Below, one piece after another: positions 24,357 through 33,220 of a stretch of 64,000 nt of DNA. Source of the DNA: Thalassolituus sp006212115 (lineage in GTDB: Bacteria > Pseudomonadota > Gammaproteobacteria > Pseudomonadales > Oceanobacteraceae); NCBI RefSeq assembly GCF_040372045.1, contig NZ_BAABWH010000003.1. One strand, given 5' to 3'. Position numbers and translations under genes: made by a program. The notes under the pieces were generated by a model. The model was not told the origin of the DNA, did not search any database, and saw only the letters and a program-made list of their open reading frames with translations. The first letter of the stretch is position 1, and the number at the start of each line of letters is the position of its first letter.

Positions 24357-27300
24357 ATGCCATCCGATACCAGTCCGCTGATTTCTGAGCTGGAAAAATC
24401 TCTTCAATATTGCCTGATTCGTGATCGTCATCCTGTACGCAACGCGTTGCACAGGCTGAGAAGCGATGCTAATGGAGCGTCGGAAAAACAAGTCGCCAAA
24501 TTGGTTGGAAGGGTAGAGGCGAGTCAATCGGTCGTGGCTCTCAGGAGTCAGCCGGTTCGAGTTGAGTATCCAGCAGGCCTGCCAGTCAGTGAAAAACGCG
24601 ACGATATCCTCTCTCTGATAAAAGAGCATCAGGTGGTCGTGATCGCGGGTGAAACCGGCTCGGGCAAAACAACGCAGCTGCCCAAAATGTGCCTTGAAGC
24701 TGGCTTGGGTGTGTATGGTCGTATTGGTCACACGCAACCACGACGCCTTGCAGCGAGATCGGTTGCTCAGAGGATCGCTGATGAGTTGCATAGTTCTCTG
24801 GGCGATCTCGTTGGCTATCAGGTGAGATTTACAGATCAGTCGGGCGATGGAAGCCGCATTAAGGTAATGACGGATGGCATTCTGCTCGCTCAGACTCAAC
24901 ATGACCGATTCCTGAATGAGTATGACTGCATCATCATCGATGAGGCTCATGAGCGTAGCCTGAATATCGATTTCCTATTGGGATACCTCAAACAACTCCT
25001 ACCCAAACGCCCAGATCTTAAAGTCATCATTACTTCTGCAACCATCGATGTAGAGCGTTTTTCTCAGCACTTTGATGGAGCTCCTGTGATTCAGGTTTCA
25101 GGCAGAACGTTTCCTGTTGAAATGTTGTACCGTCCACTGGTTCGTAACGACGAGGACGAGGAGGATCGTTCACTCTATGAGGGCATTGCTGATGCTTTGG
25201 GTGAGCTTCGTGGACTGGACAGGAGCAAGGGCAGTGCTGGAGACACTCTGGTGTTTCTGCCGGGCGAACGTGAAATTCGCGAATGTGCAGATTATCTGCG
25301 TCGCCAGCAGTTACCTGCTACGGACATTCTGCCATTGTACGCCCGTTTGAGCGCGGCCGATCAGCAGAAGATATTTAAGCCTCATGGAGGTCGTCGGGTT
25401 GTTCTCAGTACCAATGTGGCGGAAACGTCGCTAACGGTGCCGGGAATTCGCTATGTTATCGATTCGGGCGTGGCGAGGATCAGTCGGTACAGCTATCGCA
25501 CTAAGGTTCAACGATTACCTGTTGAGGCCATCTCGCAAGCAAGTGCCAATCAACGAGCAGGGCGATGCGGACGTACGGAGCCGGGTACCTGCATACGCTT
25601 GTATGAGGAATCCGATTTTCAAGGGCGTCCAGAATTTACTGATCCTGAAATTCGCCGGACCAACCTGGCAGCTGTCATCCTGCAGATGCTCAATCTGAGG
25701 CTCGGCGATATCCGTAAATTTCCCTTTGTCGATGCGCCAGATGATCGCTTTGTAAAAGATGGCTACACGCTGCTGTCCGAGCTAGGGGCTGTGTCTGCGA
25801 GTAAAAAAATAACCTCGGTCGGTAAAACGATTGCCCGCTTACCGGTTGATCCTCGAATCGGACGCATGTTGATCGAGGCTGGACAGCGTAACTGCGTCTC
25901 CGAAGTGATGATTGTTGCCTCTGCGCTGACTGTTGCTGATCCCAGAGAGAGGCCGCAGGAGAAACAGCAAGTTGCGGCTGAGAAGCACCGCCAATGGGCG
26001 GATGAAGAATCCGATTTTGCATCGCTGATTAACCTCTGGAATGGCTTTGAGCAACAGCGCCAGGAACTCAGCCAGAACCAGTTGCGTAAGTGGTGTAAAA
26101 AGAACTTCTTGTCCTACATGCGCATGCGTGAGTGGCGCGACATTCATCGTCAGCTGCATATTCTGTTGCGTGATCTGGATATCAAATCGAATGAGAGCGC
26201 TGCATCTTACGAGTCGCTTCACAAGGCAATTTTGTCAGGGATGCTGAGTCATATTGGTTTTCGCGCGGAGCAAAAAGAATACCTGGGCGCGCGCAACCGG
26301 CGATTTATTATGGCGCCGGGAAGTGCGGGCTATAAGAAACCGCCTAAATGGCTTGTTGCTGCTGAGCTCGTTGAGACCTCGAAACTATTTGCCCGCATGG
26401 TTGCCCGTATAGAGCCAGAATGGATCGAGGAGTGTGGTCGGCCACTCTTAAAATATCAGCACTTCGAACCACATTGGCAGAAAAAGCGGGGGCAGGTGGT
26501 CGCATCGGAGCAGTCATCGCTGTACGGACTGATTGTAAACCCCAAAAAACGCGTCGACTATGCGAAGACGCATCCGCAAGAGGCCCGTCAGATTCTCATT
26601 ACCGAAGGGCTGGTCGCACAGGAGTTTGATTCCCCTGTGGCCTTCTATCGTAAAAATACGAGCCTTCTTGAAGAGGTGACGGAATACGAGGAAAAATCTC
26701 GTCGGCGAGACCTTGTAATTGATGATCAGGCATTGATCGATTTTTACGAGGTGAACTTACCTGAAGGACTTTATTCCCGCCGTGATATTGAACATTGGTT
26801 CAAACGCGCCGATAAATCAGAGTCTCAAGTGCTGTTTATGACTCGGGAGTTTCTGCTGTCGGACGCCGCGCGTGGTATATCGAACGATGACTATCCAACG
26901 CAGTTTGATATTAACGGCGTAAGCTTTCCTCTTTCATACAGCTTCTCCCCGGGTGCCGCTGATGATGGCGTAACGCTTTCAGTGCCGTCGCAGATGCTAC
27001 CGCAAATTGATGAACGGAAGACCAGCTGGTTGGTGCCTGGTTTTGTTCAGGCGAAGGTTGTGGCGGTGATAAAGGCCCTTCCGAAGCCTATCCGTAAACA
27101 GTTTGTTCCAGTGCCGGATACGGCCAATGACTTCTTGCGTAAGAATCGTTCAGACAAAGGTGGTCTGTATATACAGCTGGCTGAGTACCTCAATCAGACG
27201 CTCCGGCCCGAACGCGTTACACCCGAAGAGCTCGCGGCTTTGCCTATCGACCTTCATTTGCAAATGAACTATCGCGTTATGAGTGGTGATCGGTGTGTGG

Positions 27301-28259
27301 CAGAAGGACGAGATCTATCGGCGCTGAAAGCCGGGGACTATGGCGAGGAAAAAGAGCAGGAGCAGGTTCTGCTGGATGATCGCTTTGATGGCAAGCAAGT
27401 GCAGAAATGGGATTTTGGTGAGCTGCCGGAAACCACCGAAGCTGAAGTGTCCGGCTTGCCGGTTCGTGCTTATCCTTGCCTTAAATCGCAGGATGGTCAG
27501 GTCGTACTTGTGACCGAGACGAGCAAGCAAGCGGCGGAGTTTGCACACCGCGAAGGAACATTAGCGCTTATCAGGCAGCAGCTCTCGGGGCTTGATCGGG
27601 AGATGCGTCAACTGGTGCAATCAAAAATGAAACCCCATTGGCTTCTTGCAAAGGGGCTAGGCAATGAAGCGGATATCAGTCGCGATCTGGTCGATGCTGT
27701 ATTCACTCATGTTATGTTGCCGGTGGATGAGCCCCTGCCAAAAAATAATTCAGAATTCAGTGTAAGACTTGAGCGACGCAGCCGACTGTATGAACACATG
27801 GAAACATTACTGACCCAGTATGTTGAGTGGTTGAAGATACGTCATAGCGTTTTGAAGAGATTGCGTGGCGCGGTATCAATGGACAAGGCGATGGCTTTCA
27901 GCGACACCAAAGTGCACCTTGAGCGCTTGTTGGCACCGGGTTTTATGATCCACGTGCCGTGGTCGCAATTGACTTGCTTTACGCGATACCTTCGAGCCAT
28001 GGAGTATCGGATTGAGAAGCTACAGGGGAACTTGCCCAGAGACCGTCAGGCGATGATTGAGTTCGAATCGCTCTACGAACCCTGGCGTGAAGCGAGGGAG
28101 AGAGACAATGAAGCCTCTCGTGAGGCGCTTGAAGAATTCCGCTGGTTGTTGGAAGAGTGGCGTGTCTCTTTGTTTGCACAGCCTCTTGGTACGAAAGAGC
28201 CAGTATCGCTGAAGCGCCTGAATAAGCGTTGGCAGGAATTGGTGCAGGCAGGTCTGTAG
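24357..28259 (+). CDS. hrpA: ATP-dependent RNA helicase HrpA
   Basis: The 1300-residue protein is a full-length DEAH-box helicase. Visible motifs in order are GETGSGKTTQLPK (motif I), TQPRRLAARSVAQR (Ia), DEAHERS (II), SATID (III) and QRAGRCGRTEPG (VI). They are followed by the winged-helix, helicase-associated and OB-fold regions and the long C-terminal DUF3418-type domain. HrpA rescues stalled ribosomes or processes some mRNAs in E. coli. The start ATG has a weak upstream site (TGGGTTG). No gene overlaps it on the same strand. Confidence 0.96.
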   Translation: MPSDTSPLISELEKSLQYCLIRDRHPVRNALHRLRSDANGASEKQVAKLVGRVEASQSVVALRSQPVRVEYPAGLPVSEKRDDILSLIKEHQVVVIAGETGSGKTTQLPKMCLEAGLGVYGRIGHTQPRRLAARSVAQRIADELHSSLGDLVGYQVRFTDQSGDGSRIKVMTDGILLAQTQHDRFLNEYDCIIIDEAHERSLNIDFLLGYLKQLLPKRPDLKVIITSATIDVERFSQHFDGAPVIQVSGRTFPVEMLYRPLVRNDEDEEDRSLYEGIADALGELRGLDRSKGSAGDTLVFLPGEREIRECADYLRRQQLPATDILPLYARLSAADQQKIFKPHGGRRVVLSTNVAETSLTVPGIRYVIDSGVARISRYSYRTKVQRLPVEAISQASANQRAGRCGRTEPGTCIRLYEESDFQGRPEFTDPEIRRTNLAAVILQMLNLRLGDIRKFPFVDAPDDRFVKDGYTLLSELGAVSASKKITSVGKTIARLPVDPRIGRMLIEAGQRNCVSEVMIVASALTVADPRERPQEKQQVAAEKHRQWADEESDFASLINLWNGFEQQRQELSQNQLRKWCKKNFLSYMRMREWRDIHRQLHILLRDLDIKSNESAASYESLHKAILSGMLSHIGFRAEQKEYLGARNRRFIMAPGSAGYKKPPKWLVAAELVETSKLFARMVARIEPEWIEECGRPLLKYQHFEPHWQKKRGQVVASEQSSLYGLIVNPKKRVDYAKTHPQEARQILITEGLVAQEFDSPVAFYRKNTSLLEEVTEYEEKSRRRDLVIDDQALIDFYEVNLPEGLYSRRDIEHWFKRADKSESQVLFMTREFLLSDAARGISNDDYPTQFDINGVSFPLSYSFSPGAADDGVTLSVPSQMLPQIDERKTSWLVPGFVQAKVVAVIKALPKPIRKQFVPVPDTANDFLRKNRSDKGGLYIQLAEYLNQTLRPERVTPEELAALPIDLHLQMNYRVMSGDRCVAEGRDLSALKAGDYGEEKEQEQVLLDDRFDGKQVQKWDFGELPETTEAEVSGLPVRAYPCLKSQDGQVVLVTETSKQAAEFAHREGTLALIRQQLSGLDREMRQLVQSKMKPHWLLAKGLGNEADISRDLVDAVFTHVMLPVDEPLPKNNSEFSVRLERRSRLYEHMETLLTQYVEWLKIRHSVLKRLRGAVSMDKAMAFSDTKVHLERLLAPGFMIHVPWSQLTCFTRYLRAMEYRIEKLQGNLPRDRQAMIEFESLYEPWREARERDNEASREALEEFRWLLEEWRVSLFAQPLGTKEPVSLKRLNKRWQELVQAGL

Positions 28260-28447
28260 AAGCGCGCAACCAGACCACATAACGACTGGGTTTACACGAA
28301 TTACGGCGTCTTCGAAGGTGCTGAATCTGGCCATAAAAGTCAGGTAGTAATTAATATTTCGTCTGACATACTGAATCCACACTGTGGCTTCGGACGTACA
28401 GAGTGAACCCAGGCAACAATGCCTAACTATCAGAAAAGGAAAGTACT

Positions 28448-28795
28448 ATGAAAAACTCATCTACCAAAGATTCTAATAAGTTGATGTCGACTGTACTGGG
28501 CACTGCTTTCGTAGCAGCTGTTGCAGCATCAGGCGCGAACGCAGCTGAGAATCCATTTGCTTCTGCAGAGCTGTCTCAGGGCTACAAGGTTGCTGCCCAC
28601 CACGAAGGCAAATGCGGTGAAGGTAAGTGTGGTGAAGGCAAGTGCGGTGCAAAAGCTGAATCCGAAGGTAAGTGCGGTGAAGGTAAGTGCGGCGCGAAAT
28701 CTGAGTCTGAAGGCAAATGCGGTGAAGGTAAATGTGGCGCTAAGTCAGAGTCAGAAGGCAAATGCGGTGAAGGCAAGTGCGGCGGCAAGAGCTGA
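28448..28795 (+). CDS. hvfA: HvfA-like RiPP metallophore precursor with nine EGKCG motifs
   Basis: The 115-residue product has a signal sequence (AFVAAVAASGANA, cleavage near residue 33) and a low-complexity mature region with nine EGKCG pentapeptides separated by GAK(A/S)ES spacers. These are all nine cysteines of the protein. EGKCG-rich precursors are the HvfA/low-complexity bufferin group: a DUF692 enzyme converts the cysteines to heterocycles, giving a copper-binding peptide, as described for Haemophilus influenzae. The modifying enzyme and its partner are encoded directly downstream. The start follows AAAGGAAAGT. Codon use alternates AAA/AAG and TGC/TGT, which keeps the DNA repeats imperfect. 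Confidence 0.92.
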   Translation: MKNSSTKDSNKLMSTVLGTAFVAAVAASGANAAENPFASAELSQGYKVAAHHEGKCGEGKCGEGKCGAKAESEGKCGEGKCGAKSESEGKCGEGKCGAKSESEGKCGEGKCGGKS

Positions 28796-28801
28796 TCTGA
28801 C

Positions 28802-29734
28802 ATGGTAGATAACCAGATAAACGGTGTTGGGCTCGGTTTGCGACGCGGCTTCATGTCCAGGTTGCAAGAGCGAATTGAGCAGGGGGACACACTTCCTGTC
28901 GATTTTTTCGAAGTTGCACCGGAGAACTGGTTACGGGTTGGCGGTCGTTTGGGCCGCCAGTTCCGCTCTTTTACAGAGCGGTTCCCGTTCGCCTGCCATG
29001 GGCTGTCTTTGTCCATTGGAAGTCCAGCACCACTCGACGAAGCGTTTGTGAGGGATGTGAAGACGTTTCTGAACGAGCATAATATCGCTGTTTACAGCGA
29101 GCATCTGAGCTACTGCTCGGATGATGGCCATCTATATGACTTAATGCCTCTTCCGTTTACGGAGGAAGCCGTGAAATACGTCAGTGAGCGGATCATGCGA
29201 GTGCAGGATATCCTCGGGCGTAAGTTGATCATCGAAAACGTGTCTGCCTATGCAGAACCCGGTAGACAAATGGCTGAGCCAGAATTTGTCTCAGCGGTAC
29301 TGGAAGCAGCAGACTGCGAGCTGTTACTTGATGTGAATAACGTCTACGTCAACGCTCAAAATCACGGTTACGACGCGGACGACTACATCCGCAGTATGCC
29401 GACAGAACGAATTCGTTATTACCATGTTGCCGGCCACTACGCTGGGCTTCAATCTGGGTCTGATGTTGAGCGCGCACACAGCCAGATCGACAGTGAAGCA
29501 AGCAGTGAGGACAGTGGTAACTCAACAGACGAAAGTAAAGAGATGGGCCTGTTGGTTGATACGCATGGTGCTGATGTGATTGCCCCAGTATGGCGATTGT
29601 TGGAGCTAGCGTACAAAGAACACGGTGTGCGACCGACACTCCTCGAACGTGACTTCAATTTCCCGGATTTGGATGGCATGTTTGGCGAGATGGATACGAT
29701 TCGCACTTATCAGGATGCGCTCATTCATGTCTGA
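28802..29734 (+). CDS. hvfB: DUF692 multinuclear iron oxidative enzyme (HvfB/MbnB-like)
   Basis: The 310-residue enzyme belongs to the MNIO (DUF692) family, TIM-barrel proteins with two or three irons that oxidise cysteine side chains in peptide precursors. Conserved positions are visible: GLGLRRG and FFEVAPENW at the N-terminus, FACHGLSLSIGS, YSEHLSY, IENVSAY, LLLDVNNVYVN and the YHVAGHY metal-binding region. A Ser/Glu-rich insertion (about residues 225-250) follows. It should act on the EGKCG precursor encoded 6 bases upstream, together with the DUF2063 protein whose start overlaps its stop. Confidence 0.94.
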   Translation: MVDNQINGVGLGLRRGFMSRLQERIEQGDTLPVDFFEVAPENWLRVGGRLGRQFRSFTERFPFACHGLSLSIGSPAPLDEAFVRDVKTFLNEHNIAVYSEHLSYCSDDGHLYDLMPLPFTEEAVKYVSERIMRVQDILGRKLIIENVSAYAEPGRQMAEPEFVSAVLEAADCELLLDVNNVYVNAQNHGYDADDYIRSMPTERIRYYHVAGHYAGLQSGSDVERAHSQIDSEASSEDSGNSTDESKEMGLLVDTHGADVIAPVWRLLELAYKEHGVRPTLLERDFNFPDLDGMFGEMDTIRTYQDALIHV

Positions 29735-30464
29735 TCTTGCCAGTATGCAGCGGGCATTTGCCCGAGATATTCGCACCGATGGAGTGGATAAGTTTGGAGA
29801 TCAGCCGGGGCTGAAAATCTATCGGGAGTTGTTTTTCAACAACGTCTGCGGCTTTCTCGATAGTACATTTCCAGTATGCCGTGAGGCGGTAGGGGATGTG
29901 ACGTGGTCCGATTATTCACGGCGCTTTTTCAGCGACCATAAATGCAGCTCGCCTTTATTTCTCGAGATCAGTGAAGAGTTTCTTGGCTGGCTTGCGGCTC
30001 AATCCGATATCCTCGCGGCGTACCCATATCTGGCCGAGCTGGCTCACTACGAGTGGCTAGAGCTGGCAGTGGATGTTATGGATGTTGACGGGTGGCAGCC
30101 CTCGACGGAGGTTGAGTTTAGCCCGGTTGCACCGGTGGAGATCAATCCAGCCTCAGTGGCCGCCTGTTACCATCATGCGGTGCACCAGGTGTCAGGAACA
30201 AATCCTGAGGTTGCCGCAACACTTTCGGCGTTTATTGTGTATCGGGACAGTATGGATAAAGTCCGCTTTCTCAACTGCACACCGTTGTCACTTATGATTC
30301 TGGAAAACTTGAGGAAAACCCCTTCTCAGACTCCAGTTGAAGCTGTAAAGGCCGTTATGGAAAGTGCAGGCATCAGCGGCGAAACGGCCGTAGAGGGTGG
30401 GCTTCAGGTGTTGCAAGACTGGTTGCGGCAAGGTGTTATCCGTATGCGCAACAGTAAAAGCTGA
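29727..30464 (+). CDS. hvfC: DUF2063 protein, HvfC/MbnC-like partner of the DUF692 enzyme
   Basis: The 245-residue protein starts with SMQRAFARDIRTDG and the typical DUF2063 helical region (YRELFFNNVCGFLDSTFPVCREAVG, LAELAHYEWLELAVDV). DUF2063 proteins bind the leader of the precursor and present it to the DUF692 enzyme. I chose ATG 29727, which overlaps the hvfB stop by 8 bases; an upstream frame extension to 29625 lies wholly inside hvfB and is unlikely. The hvfA-B-C order is the standard arrangement. Confidence 0.92.
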   Translation: MSDLASMQRAFARDIRTDGVDKFGDQPGLKIYRELFFNNVCGFLDSTFPVCREAVGDVTWSDYSRRFFSDHKCSSPLFLEISEEFLGWLAAQSDILAAYPYLAELAHYEWLELAVDVMDVDGWQPSTEVEFSPVAPVEINPASVAACYHHAVHQVSGTNPEVAATLSAFIVYRDSMDKVRFLNCTPLSLMILENLRKTPSQTPVEAVKAVMESAGISGETAVEGGLQVLQDWLRQGVIRMRNSKS

Positions 30465-30514
30465 TGCATTCTTTTTTTTCTGACATGATACGCGTATTCA
30501 TCAGAGGGCTATTT

Positions 30515-31249
30515 ATGTCAGGTCGTTTAGTCTCTACGGGTTTTCTCGCCGTTGTGGTTGGGTTCTTCTCTTTTGCAGCTCCGGGTGTCGGTGCGGAGGA
30601 GGAATATGATCCGTTTGAGAAAACCAATCGAAAGATTTTTGCATTCAATGACTACCTTGATCGGAATTTTTTTGTTCCAGTTGCCAAGGGGTATAACGCG
30701 GTAACACCAGTGGTAATCGATACTGGTATTACCAATATGTATCAAACCGCACTCGATCCGTTGACCAGTGTGAACAGCGTAGCTCAGCTTAAGTTTAAGC
30801 GTGCGGCGACCGCAGTAGGGCGTTTTGTTGTTAATTCCACTGTTGGCTTTTTCGGCTTTTTTGATGTCGCAACGCATATCGGCCTGCCAAAACATCGTGA
30901 GGACTTTGGTCAGACTTTGGGATACTGGGGAGTAGGTAACGGTCCTTATCTTGTGTTGCCATTTTTTGGTCCTCGTACGCTGCGTCACTCGGTCGGCCAT
31001 GTAGGTGATTATTACACTGGGTTGTCCTACACGTATTTCGGCGACAATGTTGGCGAGGACGCCATGATGCTTGGGTTGAAGGCTCTTGATCTGCGTTCAG
31101 ATCTGGTTGATTCAGAGCAGTTTATTACCGGTGATCGTTATCTCTTTATTCGTAGCGCTTACCTTCAGAACCGAGAATACCTGGTGAATGATGGCGAAGT
31201 TCAGGACGAATTTGACGATGAGTTTGGTATCTTTGAGGATGAATTCTGA
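30515..31249 (+). CDS. mlaA: MlaA/VacJ family outer-membrane lipid asymmetry protein without lipobox
   Basis: MlaA removes stray phospholipids from the outer leaflet of the outer membrane and passes them to MlaC. The 244-residue protein has the family signature YDPFEKTNRKIFAFNDYLDR, LDPLTSVNSVAQLKFKRA and GQTLGYWGVGNGPYLVLPFFGPRTLRHSVG. The signal sequence ends GVGA before EEEYDP and contains no cysteine, so it should be cut by signal peptidase I and not lipidated. I chose ATG 30515 behind GAGGG; an upstream ATG at 30464 would touch the hvfC stop. No other mla genes are in the window. Confidence 0.94.
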   Translation: MSGRLVSTGFLAVVVGFFSFAAPGVGAEEEYDPFEKTNRKIFAFNDYLDRNFFVPVAKGYNAVTPVVIDTGITNMYQTALDPLTSVNSVAQLKFKRAATAVGRFVVNSTVGFFGFFDVATHIGLPKHREDFGQTLGYWGVGNGPYLVLPFFGPRTLRHSVGHVGDYYTGLSYTYFGDNVGEDAMMLGLKALDLRSDLVDSEQFITGDRYLFIRSAYLQNREYLVNDGEVQDEFDDEFGIFEDEF

Positions 31250-31340
31250 TCAGACGTTGTCGATTATGATTTGAGTTGATGATGACTTGAGTTGACCAAC
31301 GATATTCCCAACGTCTCACTGAAGCCGAAAAATGTGTAAT

Positions 31341-31367
31341 AAAAAAGGGCCATGACGGCCCTTTTTT
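31341..31367. terminator. Bidirectional terminator between mlaA and the DAHP synthase gene
   Basis: AAAAAAGGGCC, a five-base loop and GGCCCTTTTTT form a perfect 11-bp stem with T-runs for both strands. It ends the + strand mlaA and the - strand DAHP synthase transcripts. Confidence 0.92.
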
Positions 31368-31399
31368 ATTGTGCAATTGCTCGTTTCTTGAGTTCTTGC

Positions 31400-32692
31400 T
31401 TATTTATTGCGTTGCGGTAATACGTCTTTCAGTTTTTCACGCATTTTCCGTATCGCATTTTCTGTTTCTTCCCAACTGATACAGCCATCCGTAACAGACA
31501 GTCCGTATTCCAGATCGTCCAGGTTTGCTGGTATGTTCTGTCTACCATGTTTGATATTCGACTCTACCATCAGGCCAATAATTGACTTGTTGCCTTCCAG
31601 AATCTGGTTGGTGACGTTGTCGAGAACCAGTGGTTGGAGAGCAGGGTTCTTGCTCGAGTTTTCGTGACTGCAGTCAATCATGATGTTTTGTGCGAGGTCG
31701 GATTTTGCCAGAGCTTCTTCTGCGATCTGAACATTAACAGAATCGTAGTTTGGCTTGCCGCCGCCTCCACGTAGTACAACGTGTGCGTATGGGTTGCCCT
31801 TAGTCGAGACAATGGATACCTGGCCAGATTGATCGATACCCAGGAAGCGGTGCGGGTTAGCAACCGACATCAGTGCGTTAGTAGCAACCGTCAGACTGCC
31901 ATCCGTGCCATTTTTAAACCCGACTGCCGAGGATAAGCCAGAAGCCATCTCTCTGTGTGTCTGGGATTCGGTTGTGCGTGCGCCAATAGCTGACCACGCG
32001 ATAAGATCCTGCAGGTACTGTGGCGAGATAGGGTCCAGCGCTTCGGTAGATAGCGGCAGGCCGAGCTCAGCGAGATCAATCAGCAGGCGGCGGGCGATGT
32101 GTAGGCCGTCCTGAATTTTGAATGTGTCGTTCATGTACGGGTCATTGATCAGGCCTTTCCAGCCGACGGTCGTACGCGGTTTTTCGAAGTAGACTCGCAT
32201 AACCAGGTACAGAGTGTCGCTGACTTCTTCTGCAAGCTCACGCAATCTGTGTGCGTAATCTTTAGCGGCTTCAACGTCGTGAATGGAGCATGGTCCTATC
32301 ACAACGAAGATGCGGTGATCCTTACGGTCGAGAATGTCGCGAACGGCGTCTCGGCCTTTGCGTACGCTGTAGATGGCTGCATCACTGATGGGCATCTCTT
32401 CTTTCAGTTGCGCTGGAGTGACTAGTGGCGCAATTGACTCAATATTGAGGTCTTCAATACGGTTGTCTGTCATTTTCTTATTCCCTTGTGCGGGTGCTTC
32501 TTCTATTGGATTCTGATTATTGGTGGTCAGCTCACCGTTAGTGAGGCTGGCCAGTTGCTTCTGTCGTCCGGCTGGAGGCTCTTCGCCCCATTGGGACACC
32601 GCTGCGGCTGTTAACTTCCAGCCGTCATTAGTGCAGGCCTCTGCTATTGCTTTCTTTGTGCCAAACCAGGCGACGACATCAGATGTTTTCAT
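31400..32692 (-). CDS. aroG: DAHP synthase (class I) with an in-frame N-terminal Cro-like HTH domain
   Basis: Residues about 74-430 are a normal class I DAHP synthase, the first shikimate enzyme (PEP plus erythrose 4-phosphate). GPCSIHD, the FEKPRTTVGWKGLINDP loop, STEALDP and the C-terminal DGCISWEET are visible. Residues 1-55 look like a Cro-type HTH (VVAWFGTKKAIAEACTNDGW, LTAAAVSQWGEEPPAGRQ, LASLTNGEL), joined by an Asn/Pro/Gln linker. No stop separates the two. An ATG at 32471-32473 behind AAGGGAATAAG would start a standard 357-residue enzyme, so one transcript may give both a fused and a free form. Four AGTTAA motifs lie upstream and could be operators for the HTH. Confidence 0.9.
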   Translation of the reverse strand: MKTSDVVAWFGTKKAIAEACTNDGWKLTAAAVSQWGEEPPAGRQKQLASLTNGELTTNNQNPIEEAPAQGNKKMTDNRIEDLNIESIAPLVTPAQLKEEMPISDAAIYSVRKGRDAVRDILDRKDHRIFVVIGPCSIHDVEAAKDYAHRLRELAEEVSDTLYLVMRVYFEKPRTTVGWKGLINDPYMNDTFKIQDGLHIARRLLIDLAELGLPLSTEALDPISPQYLQDLIAWSAIGARTTESQTHREMASGLSSAVGFKNGTDGSLTVATNALMSVANPHRFLGIDQSGQVSIVSTKGNPYAHVVLRGGGGKPNYDSVNVQIAEEALAKSDLAQNIMIDCSHENSSKNPALQPLVLDNVTNQILEGNKSIIGLMVESNIKHGRQNIPANLDDLEYGLSVTDGCISWEETENAIRKMREKLKDVLPQRNK

Positions 32693-32737
32693 GTCAATTC
32701 GTGCTCTGCTGTATAGGGTGGTCAGATTGTCTGCCTG

Positions 32738-32814
32738 AGTTAATGGTCATGCAAAGTTAAGCTGACTTAGTATTTGATTAAGTTAATACATCGGAAGGGA
32801 TTAAGTAAAGTTAA
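32738..32814 (-). promoter_or_regulatory. Four AGTTAA direct repeats upstream of the HTH-DAHP synthase gene
   Basis: AGTTAA (TTAACT on the coding strand) begins at 32738, 32755, 32781 and 32809, three of them as AAGTTAA. The spacing is 17, 26 and 28 bases, all on the same strand. A weak -10 (TGTATA at 32710-32715, TATACA on the minus strand) lies between the repeats and the start. They are candidate operators for the fused Cro-like domain; this is inference. Confidence 0.45.
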
Positions 32815-32928
32815 TTTTTGATTTTGACGCACCGTTTTTTGGTGCTGAGAATGTATCTGAAATTTAGGGGGTAGCGGCATGGGTCGTGATACCCATGCAC
32901 CGGATTCAAAGGCTGGGCCGATGATGAG

Positions 32929-33108
32929 CTATCGTAGGCGGCTCTGGATGTCCTTGAAGCGCTCCACTTTTATGCGCTCAAACAGCATGGGCTCGCTGCT
33001 GCTTGATGAGTCGAGGAGGCCTTCACGAGCGTAGCGTTTAACGGTAACGGTTTTAATCTCAAGGAATTTAGCGACCTCTTCGATTGTCATCAGGTTTTCG
33101 TCGGACAT
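32929..33108 (-). CDS. Small MerR/excisionase-type HTH DNA-binding protein
   Basis: The 59-residue protein consists of one winged HTH of MerR/HTH_17 type (LMTIEEVAKFLEIKTVTVKRYAREGLL) followed by a short charged tail (FERIKVERFKDIQSRLR). I chose ATG 33108, behind GGAGAGTC; the frame is open further upstream to 33243 but that stretch overlaps the exporter gene and has no coding look. Such minimal proteins serve as local regulators or phage-type excisionases, but no phage genes are near. It lies between the DAHP synthase and exporter genes, all on the minus strand. Confidence 0.75.
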   Translation of the reverse strand: MSDENLMTIEEVAKFLEIKTVTVKRYAREGLLDSSSSSEPMLFERIKVERFKDIQSRLR

Positions 33109-33220
33109 AGTGACTCTCCATGTAGGTTGGTGTGAATCACAATAGTCTAGACAAGTCAGTCGGGTGTTGCAGACTTCGCAGCCTGACTCAACTGTCAGGC
33201 TATGGCCTTGCAGGAGTGAC

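Noticed and set aside
28604..28792. Repeat array at the hvfA gene
   Set aside because: The repeats are EGKCG codons in a RiPP precursor, with signal peptide and modifying genes; not a DNA-level array.
29625..29726. Upstream extension of the DUF2063 gene
   Set aside because: It lies wholly in the DUF692 gene; ATG 29727 gives the family N-terminus.
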